From NCBI GenBank assembly GCA_900316455.1, contig ONCX01000016.1, positions 1-64,000 of the forward strand: a DNA stretch of 64,000 nt, given 5' to 3'. The translations under genes were made by a program, and so were the position numbers. Below, in pieces: positions 27,366-35,195 of this stretch (position 1 is the first letter of the stretch; each line of letters starts with the position of its first letter). The notes under the pieces are model-generated. The model searched no databases, was not told the DNA's origin, and was given only the letters and a program-made list of their open reading frames with translations. This DNA comes from an uncultured Eubacteriales bacterium (GTDB lineage Bacteria; Bacillota; Clostridia; Oscillospirales; Acutalibacteraceae).

Positions 27366-28334
27366 TCAGCTGAAGCTGTCCCACTCTTCCTTTACCTCCG
27401 GTGTGGTTGGAACAACGTCCATGCCAAGATTGTGCAGAAGCTCCTGCGCCGCGTTGTAACCCATCTTTTTCTGACGGTTGTTCATCGCCGCAACTTCTAT
27501 GATAATGGCTAAATTTCGACCCGGCTTTACCGGTATTGTAAGCATCGGAAGCTTATTGCCCAGAAGCTCCGTGTATTCGTTCTCCATTCCCATGCGGTCA
27601 TAAACCTTGTCGGGATCCCAGTTTTCCAGCGCTATGACAAGATCAATCTTCTCCGTGATCTTGACCGAGCCCATACCGAATATGCGGCGTGCGTTTATGA
27701 TGCCTATGCCGCGCAGTTCGATGAAGTGACGGATATTCGCGGGAGCCGAGCCGACAAGGGTCTTGTTGGAAACCTTGCGTATCTCCACAGCGTCGTCCGC
27801 GATAAGACGGTGACCTCTCTTGACCAGCTCGATGGCAGTCTCGCTCTTACCTACGCCGCTGTCGCCTAACAACAGGATTCCCTCGCCGTATACCTCGACA
27901 AGAACGCCGTGGCGCGTGACTCTCGGCGCAAGTTCCACATTGAGGAGCGCTATGAGGTCAGACATGAATTGCGACGTCGGCTCAGGTGTGACGAATATCG
28001 GCATATTGTATTTCTTTGCCGCGTCAAGCATTTCCTCAAACGGCTCGAAGCTGCGGCAGAGAATCAGTGCCGGCGCGCCCTTCGACATCAGGTCGTCAAG
28101 GCATTTCGCCCTCTGCTCCGCGCTGAAGCCTCCGAGATACGCCATCTCGGTATTGCCGCAGACAAGAATTCGTCTGTTGTCATAAAAGTTGAAAAAGCCC
28201 GTCAGTTCAACGCCCGGACGGTTGACTTCATTTGAAGAAATAAGCACTTCATCGGGATTTTTTTCCAGATAGACGGTTTCAAGCGAAAATTCCTTTATAA
28301 TCTTCGCAAGCGAGACTGTAAAAGTAACTGCCAT
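27366..28334 (-). CDS. hprK: HPr kinase/phosphorylase
   Basis: HprK phosphorylates HPr on a serine in response to glycolytic intermediates, and removes the phosphate, driving catabolite repression. The 322 residues contain the Walker A GDSGVGKSETAIEL at 157-170 and the family signature 'ELRGIGIINARRIFG' near residue 210. The C-terminal region KKMGYNAAQELLHNL is also typical. GAAAGG precedes the ATG. It heads the hprK-ROK-murB-rapZ-whiA series. Confidence 0.96.
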   Translation of the reverse strand: MAVTFTVSLAKIIKEFSLETVYLEKNPDEVLISSNEVNRPGVELTGFFNFYDNRRILVCGNTEMAYLGGFSAEQRAKCLDDLMSKGAPALILCRSFEPFEEMLDAAKKYNMPIFVTPEPTSQFMSDLIALLNVELAPRVTRHGVLVEVYGEGILLLGDSGVGKSETAIELVKRGHRLIADDAVEIRKVSNKTLVGSAPANIRHFIELRGIGIINARRIFGMGSVKITEKIDLVIALENWDPDKVYDRMGMENEYTELLGNKLPMLTIPVKPGRNLAIIIEVAAMNNRQKKMGYNAAQELLHNLGMDVVPTTPEVKEEWDSFS

Positions 28335-28496
28335 ATTATACGACCTTTCAATTCAAAATTTATTTTTCGCAGGGGAATATAATTCTCGCGACTACAGTTA
28401 TTGTAATTATATCATACAATTGCATAAAAATGAAGTATTTTTGATAACTTTTTTGTTTTTAATCGGTAAATTTTTTATTTATTTTTTGGTACAATA

Positions 28497-28545
28497 AAAA
28501 AGCTCACAGACGACATATTCATATGCCTTCCGGAGCTTTTTTATA
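28497..28545 (-). terminator. Terminator of the hydroxyacid dehydrogenase gene
   Basis: AAAAAAGCTC and GAGCTTTTTT are paired around an inner palindrome. The U-run on the minus strand lies right after the stop codon at 28551. The A/T runs on both sides allow bidirectional action. Confidence 0.75.
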
Positions 28546-28550
28546 ATCAA

Positions 28551-29507
28551 TTATACGGTATTCTGAGGCTTTCCGGCAATAAACGCTCTGAGGTTTTCGG
28601 TCACGATTCCAAAGAGCCTCTCACGGGTCTCCACCGGCGCCCACGCCACATGCGGTGTGAATACGATATTCCTCGCGTTTTTCAGCGGAGTTTCATCCGT
28701 CATCGGCTCGTCCGTCAGCACGTCAACTGCCGCGGCAGCGATTATTCCGTCATTGAGAGCTTCCGCCAGATCATATTCATTTATGATGCCTCCCCGCGAG
28801 GTATTTACCAGCAACGACGACGGCTTCATCATGGCAAGCGTCCGGCTGTTTATTAGCTCACGGGTGGAATTATTCAGCGGACAGTGAACCGACACAATGT
28901 CCGATTCCTCCAGTAGCCTTTCAAGCGGAACACAGGTTATATATGGAATATCCCTCAGCTTCTCCGGAGAACGGTTGAATACCAGCACCCTCATTCCGAA
29001 AGCGTCCGCTATGCGCGCCACTCTTTTTCCTATTCCGCCGCAGCCTATAAGCCCTATGGTTTTGCCCGCAAGCTCATGAGTCGTCCGTCCGAACGCGCTG
29101 AAGTACTTTTTCTCCGTCCAGCCTCCGTCAGCGCAGTCGGCTGTATATTCGGAAATTCTCCCGAAATAATTCAGTATCAGCCCAAAGGTGTGCTGTGCCA
29201 CCGCGTCGGAAGAGTATGCCGGAACATTGCAGACCGTTATTCCAAGCTCCCTTGCGGATGCAACGTCCACCTGATCGAATCCCGTTCCCATCAGACCGAC
29301 ATATTTCAGATTCGGACAGCTTAACATAACGTCTCTTGTAATGCGGGTCTTATTACATATCACCGCGTCAGAATCCGCTATCAGCTCCGACGTATCATCG
29401 TAGCCGGTTTTTCCGAAAATCCGCAGCTCGCCAAACTCCGCGAGTCCGTTCGGTGAAACGTCTCCCCCCGTCGCCGCGGTATCCATATCAAGTACCGTTA
29501 TCCTCAT
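28551..29507 (-). CDS. D-2-hydroxyacid dehydrogenase
   Basis: The roughly 318-residue protein has the NAD-binding motif GLIGCGGIGKRVARIADAFG, the catalytic Arg region LLVNTSRGGIINEYDLAEAL, and the acid/His pair (DVLTDEPM and FTPHVAWAPVETRERL). The family includes glycerate, phosphoglycerate and hydroxypyruvate reductases. The substrate cannot be told from sequence. The second catalytic His context 'HVAWAP' matches the glycerate dehydrogenase-like subgroup. I set the start at ATG 29507 with GGGTGG upstream. A PucR-type regulator lies directly upstream on the same strand and may control it. Confidence 0.9.
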   Translation of the reverse strand: MRITVLDMDTAATGGDVSPNGLAEFGELRIFGKTGYDDTSELIADSDAVICNKTRITRDVMLSCPNLKYVGLMGTGFDQVDVASARELGITVCNVPAYSSDAVAQHTFGLILNYFGRISEYTADCADGGWTEKKYFSAFGRTTHELAGKTIGLIGCGGIGKRVARIADAFGMRVLVFNRSPEKLRDIPYITCVPLERLLEESDIVSVHCPLNNSTRELINSRTLAMMKPSSLLVNTSRGGIINEYDLAEALNDGIIAAAAVDVLTDEPMTDETPLKNARNIVFTPHVAWAPVETRERLFGIVTENLRAFIAGKPQNTV

Positions 29508-29546
29508 ATTCACGCCACCCGTAATCATTTATTCCAAGCCGGTTTT

Positions 29547-30740
29547 TTAATATAAATAGTAATCTCCGGACAATTCCGAAAATCTTATAACAAGAAGCAT
29601 ACACGCCCGCGTGCTTATATCCGAAAAGCTGACGTCCAAAATGCTCTCTATTTTGCGAAGTCCATAATTTACGGAATTCCTATGTACAAAAAGCTCCTCC
29701 GACGTTCTTTGAATCGAACAGTTATTGCGGAAATACGCTTTTAAGAGCTTAATATACTCAGTATCATTTCGTCTGTCATACTCAGCCAGCCGTCCGAGCG
29801 TTTCCATAACAATGGATTCTACCGCTTCGCGATCCTTTACGGAAATGATAAGTCTGTCCAGAATCCGGTCGGAATAGCAGTTCTCAGACGTGTCTTTTCT
29901 TCTCCACATACTGAGAAGAGCCATCTTCGAGGCAAACTCATACAGAACAGGCAACCGTTCTATTCCGTATTCCGTATCGCTTATTCCGGTATAAATGTCA
30001 TAACCCGCGCCGCAATCATCAGGAATTGCGGCAAGCCCGTTTTTGAGCGCACTGAACGCCTTTTCATACTCCGTATCGGCAAATATAACCGCAATCTGGT
30101 ATCCGGCAGAAAAAACTGCCGACGCGCAATCCGTCCCCGCAAGACCGGATTCAATAAACCTGTATATCTGAGTCATGCCGCACCGGACGGAATCCGCGTC
30201 GGTTTTCCTGACAAAGCGGCAGACAGCGACGCAGTAATAAGAGTTTTCAAAAAATCCGTATTTCGCCAATGTGCCGCTGTAATGTCTGTACATCTCAGGC
30301 ATTCGGATAATTTCCTGAAGCTGCTTTGATACGCTCACGACAGGCTCGTAAAAGGTGATGATTTCCTCATAAAACATATTCACAAGCATCGGAAGTGTTT
30401 CGGACGAATTCACCTCTATCAACGGAAGTGAAAGATCAGCGCACGTTTTTCGGAGCTGTTCAAGCTCATACATGCTACAGTCATTTCTGCATACAATCAG
30501 AACGCTTGCGTTCTTGGCATTCACCGCTTCCGCCGCGTCCAGAATACTGCATCTTTTCCCTAAAAGAGAGTCAAAAAACACAGCGTCATATTTGCGGATT
30601 TCTTCAAGCGAATCACGGCTTTCAACCACCCTGATTCCAAGCACGGGAAAATCCGTCGTATTACTTCCGGCTGTCAACTCAATCTCATGTTGGAATAATA
30701 CGCTTATCCTGCAATAAAGCTCTCCCGCTGATATCGGCAT
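29547..30740 (-). CDS. PucR/CdaR-like transcriptional regulator
   Basis: The protein of about 397 residues ends with a PucR-type helix-turn-helix: LLKAYFRNNCSIQRTSEELFVHRNSVNYGLRKIE. A GGDEF-like or PucR middle domain precedes it, and a variable N-terminus probably senses a signal. Such regulators often control catabolic genes beside them, here the hydroxyacid dehydrogenase 40 bases downstream. I prefer ATG 30740, seven bases after GGAGTGA, over the TTG at 30746. A consensus promoter is at 30800-30828. Confidence 0.82.
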   Translation of the reverse strand: MPISAGELYCRISVLFQHEIELTAGSNTTDFPVLGIRVVESRDSLEEIRKYDAVFFDSLLGKRCSILDAAEAVNAKNASVLIVCRNDCSMYELEQLRKTCADLSLPLIEVNSSETLPMLVNMFYEEIITFYEPVVSVSKQLQEIIRMPEMYRHYSGTLAKYGFFENSYYCVAVCRFVRKTDADSVRCGMTQIYRFIESGLAGTDCASAVFSAGYQIAVIFADTEYEKAFSALKNGLAAIPDDCGAGYDIYTGISDTEYGIERLPVLYEFASKMALLSMWRRKDTSENCYSDRILDRLIISVKDREAVESIVMETLGRLAEYDRRNDTEYIKLLKAYFRNNCSIQRTSEELFVHRNSVNYGLRKIESILDVSFSDISTRACMLLVIRFSELSGDYYLY

Positions 30741-30799
30741 TGACAATCACTCCATACATAATTCAGTGTGAATAAAACATTGTGAATATTCCTGCGTGA

Positions 30800-30828
30800 A
30801 TTATATCACTTAGACTTGCAATTGTCAA
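30800..30828 (-). promoter_or_regulatory. Consensus promoter of the PucR-like gene
   Basis: TTGACA and TATAAT are separated by 17 bases, about 55 bases before the start codon. Confidence 0.85.
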
Positions 30829-30894
30829 TATCTTCACTATATTTTTTTGCTTTTTCTCACACAGAATTTTCCAATTCCCCGCGAGAAAAATCTT

Positions 30895-30990
30895 AGAGCC
30901 TGTTTAGAATCTCTCCACACGCGTCCTGCTTGCATCTTTTCCGCCATATTTTGCCAAAATCCTCGTTAATACACAAAGTATTGCCTGCGG
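30895..30990 (-). repeat. Dispersed 96-bp repeat, copy B
   Basis: This is the second copy of the repeat at 2-97, in the opposite orientation. It begins one base after the thrS stop codon (minus strand TGA then TCCGCAGG). It fills most of the space between thrS and the PucR gene. No hairpin with a U-run is seen, so it is not an obvious terminator. Confidence 0.85.
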
Positions 30991-30991
30991 A

Positions 30992-32902
30992 TCAGTCGAT
31001 TACTTTGGAATTTACCTTTTCAACAATGAGATCAACAAATTCCGAGGGAGTCATTGCTCCGACGTCGCCGTCCTTGCGCGAACGAATGGCAATCGTGCCG
31101 TTCTCAATATCCTTATCCCCGGCTATAACCATATAAGGAATTTTCTTTACCTGCGCTTCCCTGATCTTGTATCCTATCTTTTCATTGCGGTCATCCACCT
31201 CGCAGCGGATGCCCTTGGCTTCGAGCGACTTTTTGACCTCATAGATATAGTCGAGGTGTCTGTCGGCTATCGGAAGGAGCTTGACCTGTACGGGAGCCAG
31301 CCACACAGGAAACGCGCCGGCAAAATGCTCTATCAGAATGCCGATAAACCGCTCGATACTGCCGAATACCACGCGGTGAATCATTATAGGACGGTGTTTG
31401 TTTCCGTCCGCGCCGACATATTCCAGCTCAAACCGCTCGGGAAGCTGGAAGTCGAGCTGAATGGTACCGCATTGCCATGTTCTGCCAATGCAGTCGGTCA
31501 GGTGGAAATCGAGCTTCGGACCGTAAAACGCGCCGTCTCCCTCATTGACCTTGTAATCATAGCCCAGTTCCGTGATAGACTGACGGAGCGCCTCTGTTGC
31601 GACCTCCCAGTCCTCCTCACTGCCCATTGAATCCTCCGGTTTAGTGGAAAGCTCAATGTGATAGGTAAAGCCGAACTGCTTGTAAACCTTATCGATAAGC
31701 TGCACAACGCCCTTTACTTCATCCTTGATCTGCTCTTTTGTCATAAAAATATGCGCATCGTCCTGTGTAAAGTTTCTGACACGCATAAGACCGTGCAGCG
31801 CACCGGAAAGCTCATGTCTGTGAACAAGACCCAGCTCGCCCATTCTGAGCGGCAGATCGCGGTAGGAATGCATTTTTGTCTTGTAAACCAGAATCCCGCC
31901 GGGACAGTTCATCGGCTTGATGGCATAATCCTCATCGTCAATCACCGTGGTATACATGTTCTCCTTGTAATGATACCAGTGTCCGCTTGTCTCCCACAAA
32001 TGACGGCTGAGTATGATGGGCGTCTGTATTTCGTCGTAACCTGCCGCTCTGTGTATCTCACGCCAGTAATTGATCAGTTCGTTCTTAACGATCATGCCCT
32101 TGGGGAGGAAGAAGGGGAATCCCGGACCTTCCTCCATCAGAGTGAATATTTCAAGCTCCTTGCCCAATTTTCTGTGGTCGCGCTTCTTGGCCTCCTCAAG
32201 CATTGTCAGGTGTTCCTCGAGCTGGGAAGCCTTGGGGAACGATACTCCATATACGCGGCAGAGCATCTTATTCTTGCTGTCGCCGCGCCAGTACGCGCCC
32301 GTGCAGTTTGTCAGCTTGAACGCCTTTACCGGCGCAACGCTCATCAAATGCGGACCCGCGCAGAGATCTGTGAATTCCGCCTGCTTATAGAAGGAAATCG
32401 GCTCGCCCTTGTCAACATGCTCGTTGCAAAGCTCCACCTTGTAGGGCTCTTCCATGTCCCCGCACAGCTTCACAGCATCAGCCGGAGCCAATTCAAAGCG
32501 CGAAATTTCGACGCCGCTCTTGACGATTGCCTTCATTTCCTTCTCAATGGCTTCGATATCTTCCGCGGTGAAAGGCTTCTCCACGTCGAAATCATAGTAG
32601 AATCCGCTGTCGATGGAAGGTCCGATGGAAAGCTTCGCCGCTGGATAGAGGCGTTTGACCGCCTGAGCAAGAATGTGAGACGTCGTGTGCCAGAATGCCT
32701 TTTTGCCTTCCGGATCATCGAATGTCAGAATTTCAGCCTCACAGTCCTTATTGAGAACCGTGCGGAGATCGCACACCTTACCGTCAACCCTCGCGGCGCA
32801 CGCGGACTTATATAGCCCCGCTCCTATGGATTTTGCAATCTCGGCTACAGATACGCCGGATTCAAATTCTCTCACGTCGCCTTTCAGCGTTACCTTAATC
32901 AT
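30992..32902 (-). CDS. thrS: Threonyl-tRNA synthetase
   Basis: The 636-residue class II synthetase starts with a TGS domain (1-63), then the SAD editing-type domain (HTTSHILAQAVKRLYP), the catalytic core with MNCPGGILVYKT and HRHELSGALHGLMRVR, and the anticodon-binding domain. Zn-binding Cys and His are present in those motifs. It is controlled by a T-box leader at 32955-33277 that senses uncharged tRNA-Thr. The upstream neighbour at 33330-35120 carries a related TGS domain. Confidence 0.97.
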   Translation of the reverse strand: MIKVTLKGDVREFESGVSVAEIAKSIGAGLYKSACAARVDGKVCDLRTVLNKDCEAEILTFDDPEGKKAFWHTTSHILAQAVKRLYPAAKLSIGPSIDSGFYYDFDVEKPFTAEDIEAIEKEMKAIVKSGVEISRFELAPADAVKLCGDMEEPYKVELCNEHVDKGEPISFYKQAEFTDLCAGPHLMSVAPVKAFKLTNCTGAYWRGDSKNKMLCRVYGVSFPKASQLEEHLTMLEEAKKRDHRKLGKELEIFTLMEEGPGFPFFLPKGMIVKNELINYWREIHRAAGYDEIQTPIILSRHLWETSGHWYHYKENMYTTVIDDEDYAIKPMNCPGGILVYKTKMHSYRDLPLRMGELGLVHRHELSGALHGLMRVRNFTQDDAHIFMTKEQIKDEVKGVVQLIDKVYKQFGFTYHIELSTKPEDSMGSEEDWEVATEALRQSITELGYDYKVNEGDGAFYGPKLDFHLTDCIGRTWQCGTIQLDFQLPERFELEYVGADGNKHRPIMIHRVVFGSIERFIGILIEHFAGAFPVWLAPVQVKLLPIADRHLDYIYEVKKSLEAKGIRCEVDDRNEKIGYKIREAQVKKIPYMVIAGDKDIENGTIAIRSRKDGDVGAMTPSEFVDLIVEKVNSKVID

Positions 32903-32954
32903 AACAATACCTCCGTAAAAATTAATTGATAATAAATTATTTCCCGAACGAATA

Positions 32955-33277
32955 AATTAAAACTCACCCCGAACGCGCCGCAATGCACATTCGGGGTGAG
33001 GCGTAAATCTGATAGAAAACCCCACGGTTCCACCCGTGTTGAAGCTGATATTTATTCAATACCGCTTCCGCTCATAATAAGACCTTTAACGCGGTCACGC
33101 GCCGGAGCTTATGCTTTAAATAATTCTCTGCTTTTTCGCTTCGGACTCAGGAGCGGTTTATGCCTGAATGCCCCGTCCGCCCTCTCAGCATACAGGCGGA
33201 TCTCTGTGACATGGAACAGAAAGGTTTTTTCTCCATCGACGTTTTTTTATTATTTATTCATTCGACATGAACTTATT
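32955..33277 (-). ncRNA. T-box leader of thrS
   Basis: The gene-free stretch 32903-33329 holds this leader. The T-box GGGTGGAACCGTGGG is at 33021-33035, and a strong terminator stem (CTCACCCCGA with TCGGGGTGAG) is at 32963-33000 with a following U-rich run. An upstream stem I region begins after the start near 33277. I could not place the Thr specifier codon with confidence. Uncharged tRNA-Thr would stabilise the antiterminator and switch on thrS. Confidence 0.9.
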
Positions 33278-33283
33278 GTAACC

Positions 33284-33312
33284 ATGATAACTCAAATAAA
33301 ATAATTTGTCAA
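33284..33312 (-). promoter_or_regulatory. Promoter of the thrS T-box leader
   Basis: TTGACA and TATCAT are spaced by 17 bases, with an A8 tract directly before the -35 box. The same AAAAAAAACTATTGACA arrangement occurs before rplU. The -35 box lies 18 bases after the stop of the upstream gene. Confidence 0.8.
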
Positions 33313-33329
33313 TAGTTTTTTTTGACAAA

Positions 33330-35120
33330 TCAGCCCACTACCTCATCAGGATCATATCCTGTCGGAACTGAAGGCTTTTCGGAAGTGACAGGCGCAGTTG
33401 TGGCTTTTGTAGTACTTGCGGTTGTGACTTTCGTAGTACTTGTGGTTGTGACTTTCGTAGTACTTGTGGTTGTGTCTTTTGTCGTACTTGCGGTTGTAGG
33501 CTCTGTCGTACTTACAGTCGTAGACTCTGTCGTACTTGCGGTTGTAGGCTCTGTCGTACTTGATGTTGTCTTTTTGGTTTTGGCTGTTGTCTTTTTTGTT
33601 GTTGTTGTGGTTTTCTTAGTCGTGGTCTTTTTAGTTGTGGTTGTGGTCTTTTTAGTTGTGGTTGTGGTCTTTTTAGTTGTGGTTGTAGTCTTTTTTGTTG
33701 TTGTTGTGGTTTTCTTAGTCGTGGTCTTTTTAGTTGTGGTTGTGCTTTGAGTAGTCGTGTCAGCCGTCGATGAGGTGACAGTCGATTCAGTCGCTTCTGT
33801 AGTCTTATCTGATTCTGACGGAATAGATTCCACATTATCATTCTTTGTGAAATCGGTTGCAGAAACATCAGTCATAGACACAGGCGCTTTGTTGCCATTA
33901 TCCTTAACTCCTGACGAACCGACAGCCTGAATTGCAAGCCTTCCAACTCCCCAGCCCACACCGAGCAGAAGCGCTATTATCAAGGCTGCCTTAGCAAATG
34001 CGGGAATTCCGCGCTTTCCGCGCTTATAAGCCGGTTTTGCCGCAACGGAGCTTTCGGCATGACTTGTTTCATAATTTACAAAATCATCTATTGAATCATC
34101 ATCTACATCATACGCTGATTGATTTGATAAATCTTCTGCTGTAATTATTTCTTGCGTATCTTCGTCTTTTACACCTTCATTTTCCGAAACAATACTTTCG
34201 GATTCCGGCTTGACCGCCTGAGCGGAAATAAAATCATTCATGTCGCCGTCGTCTATGGAATAATCACTGCCGGATTCATTGATATGCTGTTCATCAACTT
34301 CTTCTGTTTCCGCGCCGCTCTGAGCCATTTCAGTTCCGAAAAACATCATCATGGCAATGTCAGAATTCCCCGCGTCATCTGATTTCTCAGAAATATCCTC
34401 TTTTGGTTCAGCCGGAGTATCCGTTTCGTACTCTTCGGCAAAAGTCTGTTCTTCATCATTGCTTTCGTCAAACAGACTCTCTGACAGTTGGCTGAAGCAG
34501 AAATTTCTGAGAGAAGCAAATTCACCGTCATATTCCGGTTCAATCTCCTCGTCAGAATCTTCTTCCGGACTGTAATCGGAATCATCAAATTCAGACGCTT
34601 CATACTGTAAATTATCTTCCGCAGGTTCGTCAATATCTTCAGCTGGCAGACTGTCGCCTTCGAGACTCTGCTCAACATTGTCTTCCGATCCTTCAGCATC
34701 GTCAAGTTCGTCAAGCTCGTCAATAATCCTTGCCATTTCATCGAAAGGATCACCGTCGTCCTTATAATCCTTGGACATTACAACCTGACCCTCATCGTCA
34801 GTTTTAATCATACGGTCCAATGTCATCATCGTGAATTCCGCAATCTCGTCAGACGAGGGAACATAGCCGTATTCTGCGGAGTCAGTCAATTCATCGGCAG
34901 ATTTTTCACTGACAGACTGTTTCCCCCCAAGATCTCTGAATGTAAGCAGTTCCATTTCACAATCTTCACTGACAGTATCCTCCAGACTAAGCTTCTTTCC
35001 GTTTGCTTTTACAGCGCAGACAGACTGCAAATACTCCGGATCGAATTCATTAAGAACGTCATAAACAGCAATTTTCTGATTAAATCTCTTTGTTTTACCA
35101 TTAATCGTTATATTTATCAT
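33330..35120 (-). CDS. TGS-domain membrane protein with Thr/Lys-repeat tail
   Basis: Residues 1-63 align without gaps to the TGS domain of the neighbouring ThrS, about 37 per cent identity by eye. Both share 'SVCAVKANGK', DCEMELLTF and GGK. A long acidic region (about 64-370) follows, then one membrane helix (about 376-398, AFAKAALIIALLLGVGWGVG). The roughly 195-residue tail is Thr/Ser-rich with TTTKK repeats, likely surface-exposed and glycosylated or wall-associated. The TGS domain would be cytoplasmic. I know of no described protein with this order. It follows the acidic-repeat protein and precedes the thrS promoter. GAGGGAAC precedes the ATG. Confidence 0.8.
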   Translation of the reverse strand: MINITINGKTKRFNQKIAVYDVLNEFDPEYLQSVCAVKANGKKLSLEDTVSEDCEMELLTFRDLGGKQSVSEKSADELTDSAEYGYVPSSDEIAEFTMMTLDRMIKTDDEGQVVMSKDYKDDGDPFDEMARIIDELDELDDAEGSEDNVEQSLEGDSLPAEDIDEPAEDNLQYEASEFDDSDYSPEEDSDEEIEPEYDGEFASLRNFCFSQLSESLFDESNDEEQTFAEEYETDTPAEPKEDISEKSDDAGNSDIAMMMFFGTEMAQSGAETEEVDEQHINESGSDYSIDDGDMNDFISAQAVKPESESIVSENEGVKDEDTQEIITAEDLSNQSAYDVDDDSIDDFVNYETSHAESSVAAKPAYKRGKRGIPAFAKAALIIALLLGVGWGVGRLAIQAVGSSGVKDNGNKAPVSMTDVSATDFTKNDNVESIPSESDKTTEATESTVTSSTADTTTQSTTTTKKTTTKKTTTTTKKTTTTTKKTTTTTKKTTTTTKKTTTKKTTTTTKKTTAKTKKTTSSTTEPTTASTTESTTVSTTEPTTASTTKDTTTSTTKVTTTSTTKVTTASTTKATTAPVTSEKPSVPTGYDPDEVVG

Positions 35121-35195
35121 TTTTTTGTTCCCTCAATTCCGTGTTTTTTTATTTGTCTAAGAATAATTCTGTTTTTCTTTAACGTTCTGTCAGGC

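Noticed and set aside
33322..33750. Plus-strand frame rich in VVVFLV
   Set aside because: It is the antisense of the TTTKK repeat region of the TGS protein; its hydrophobicity follows from the repeat.
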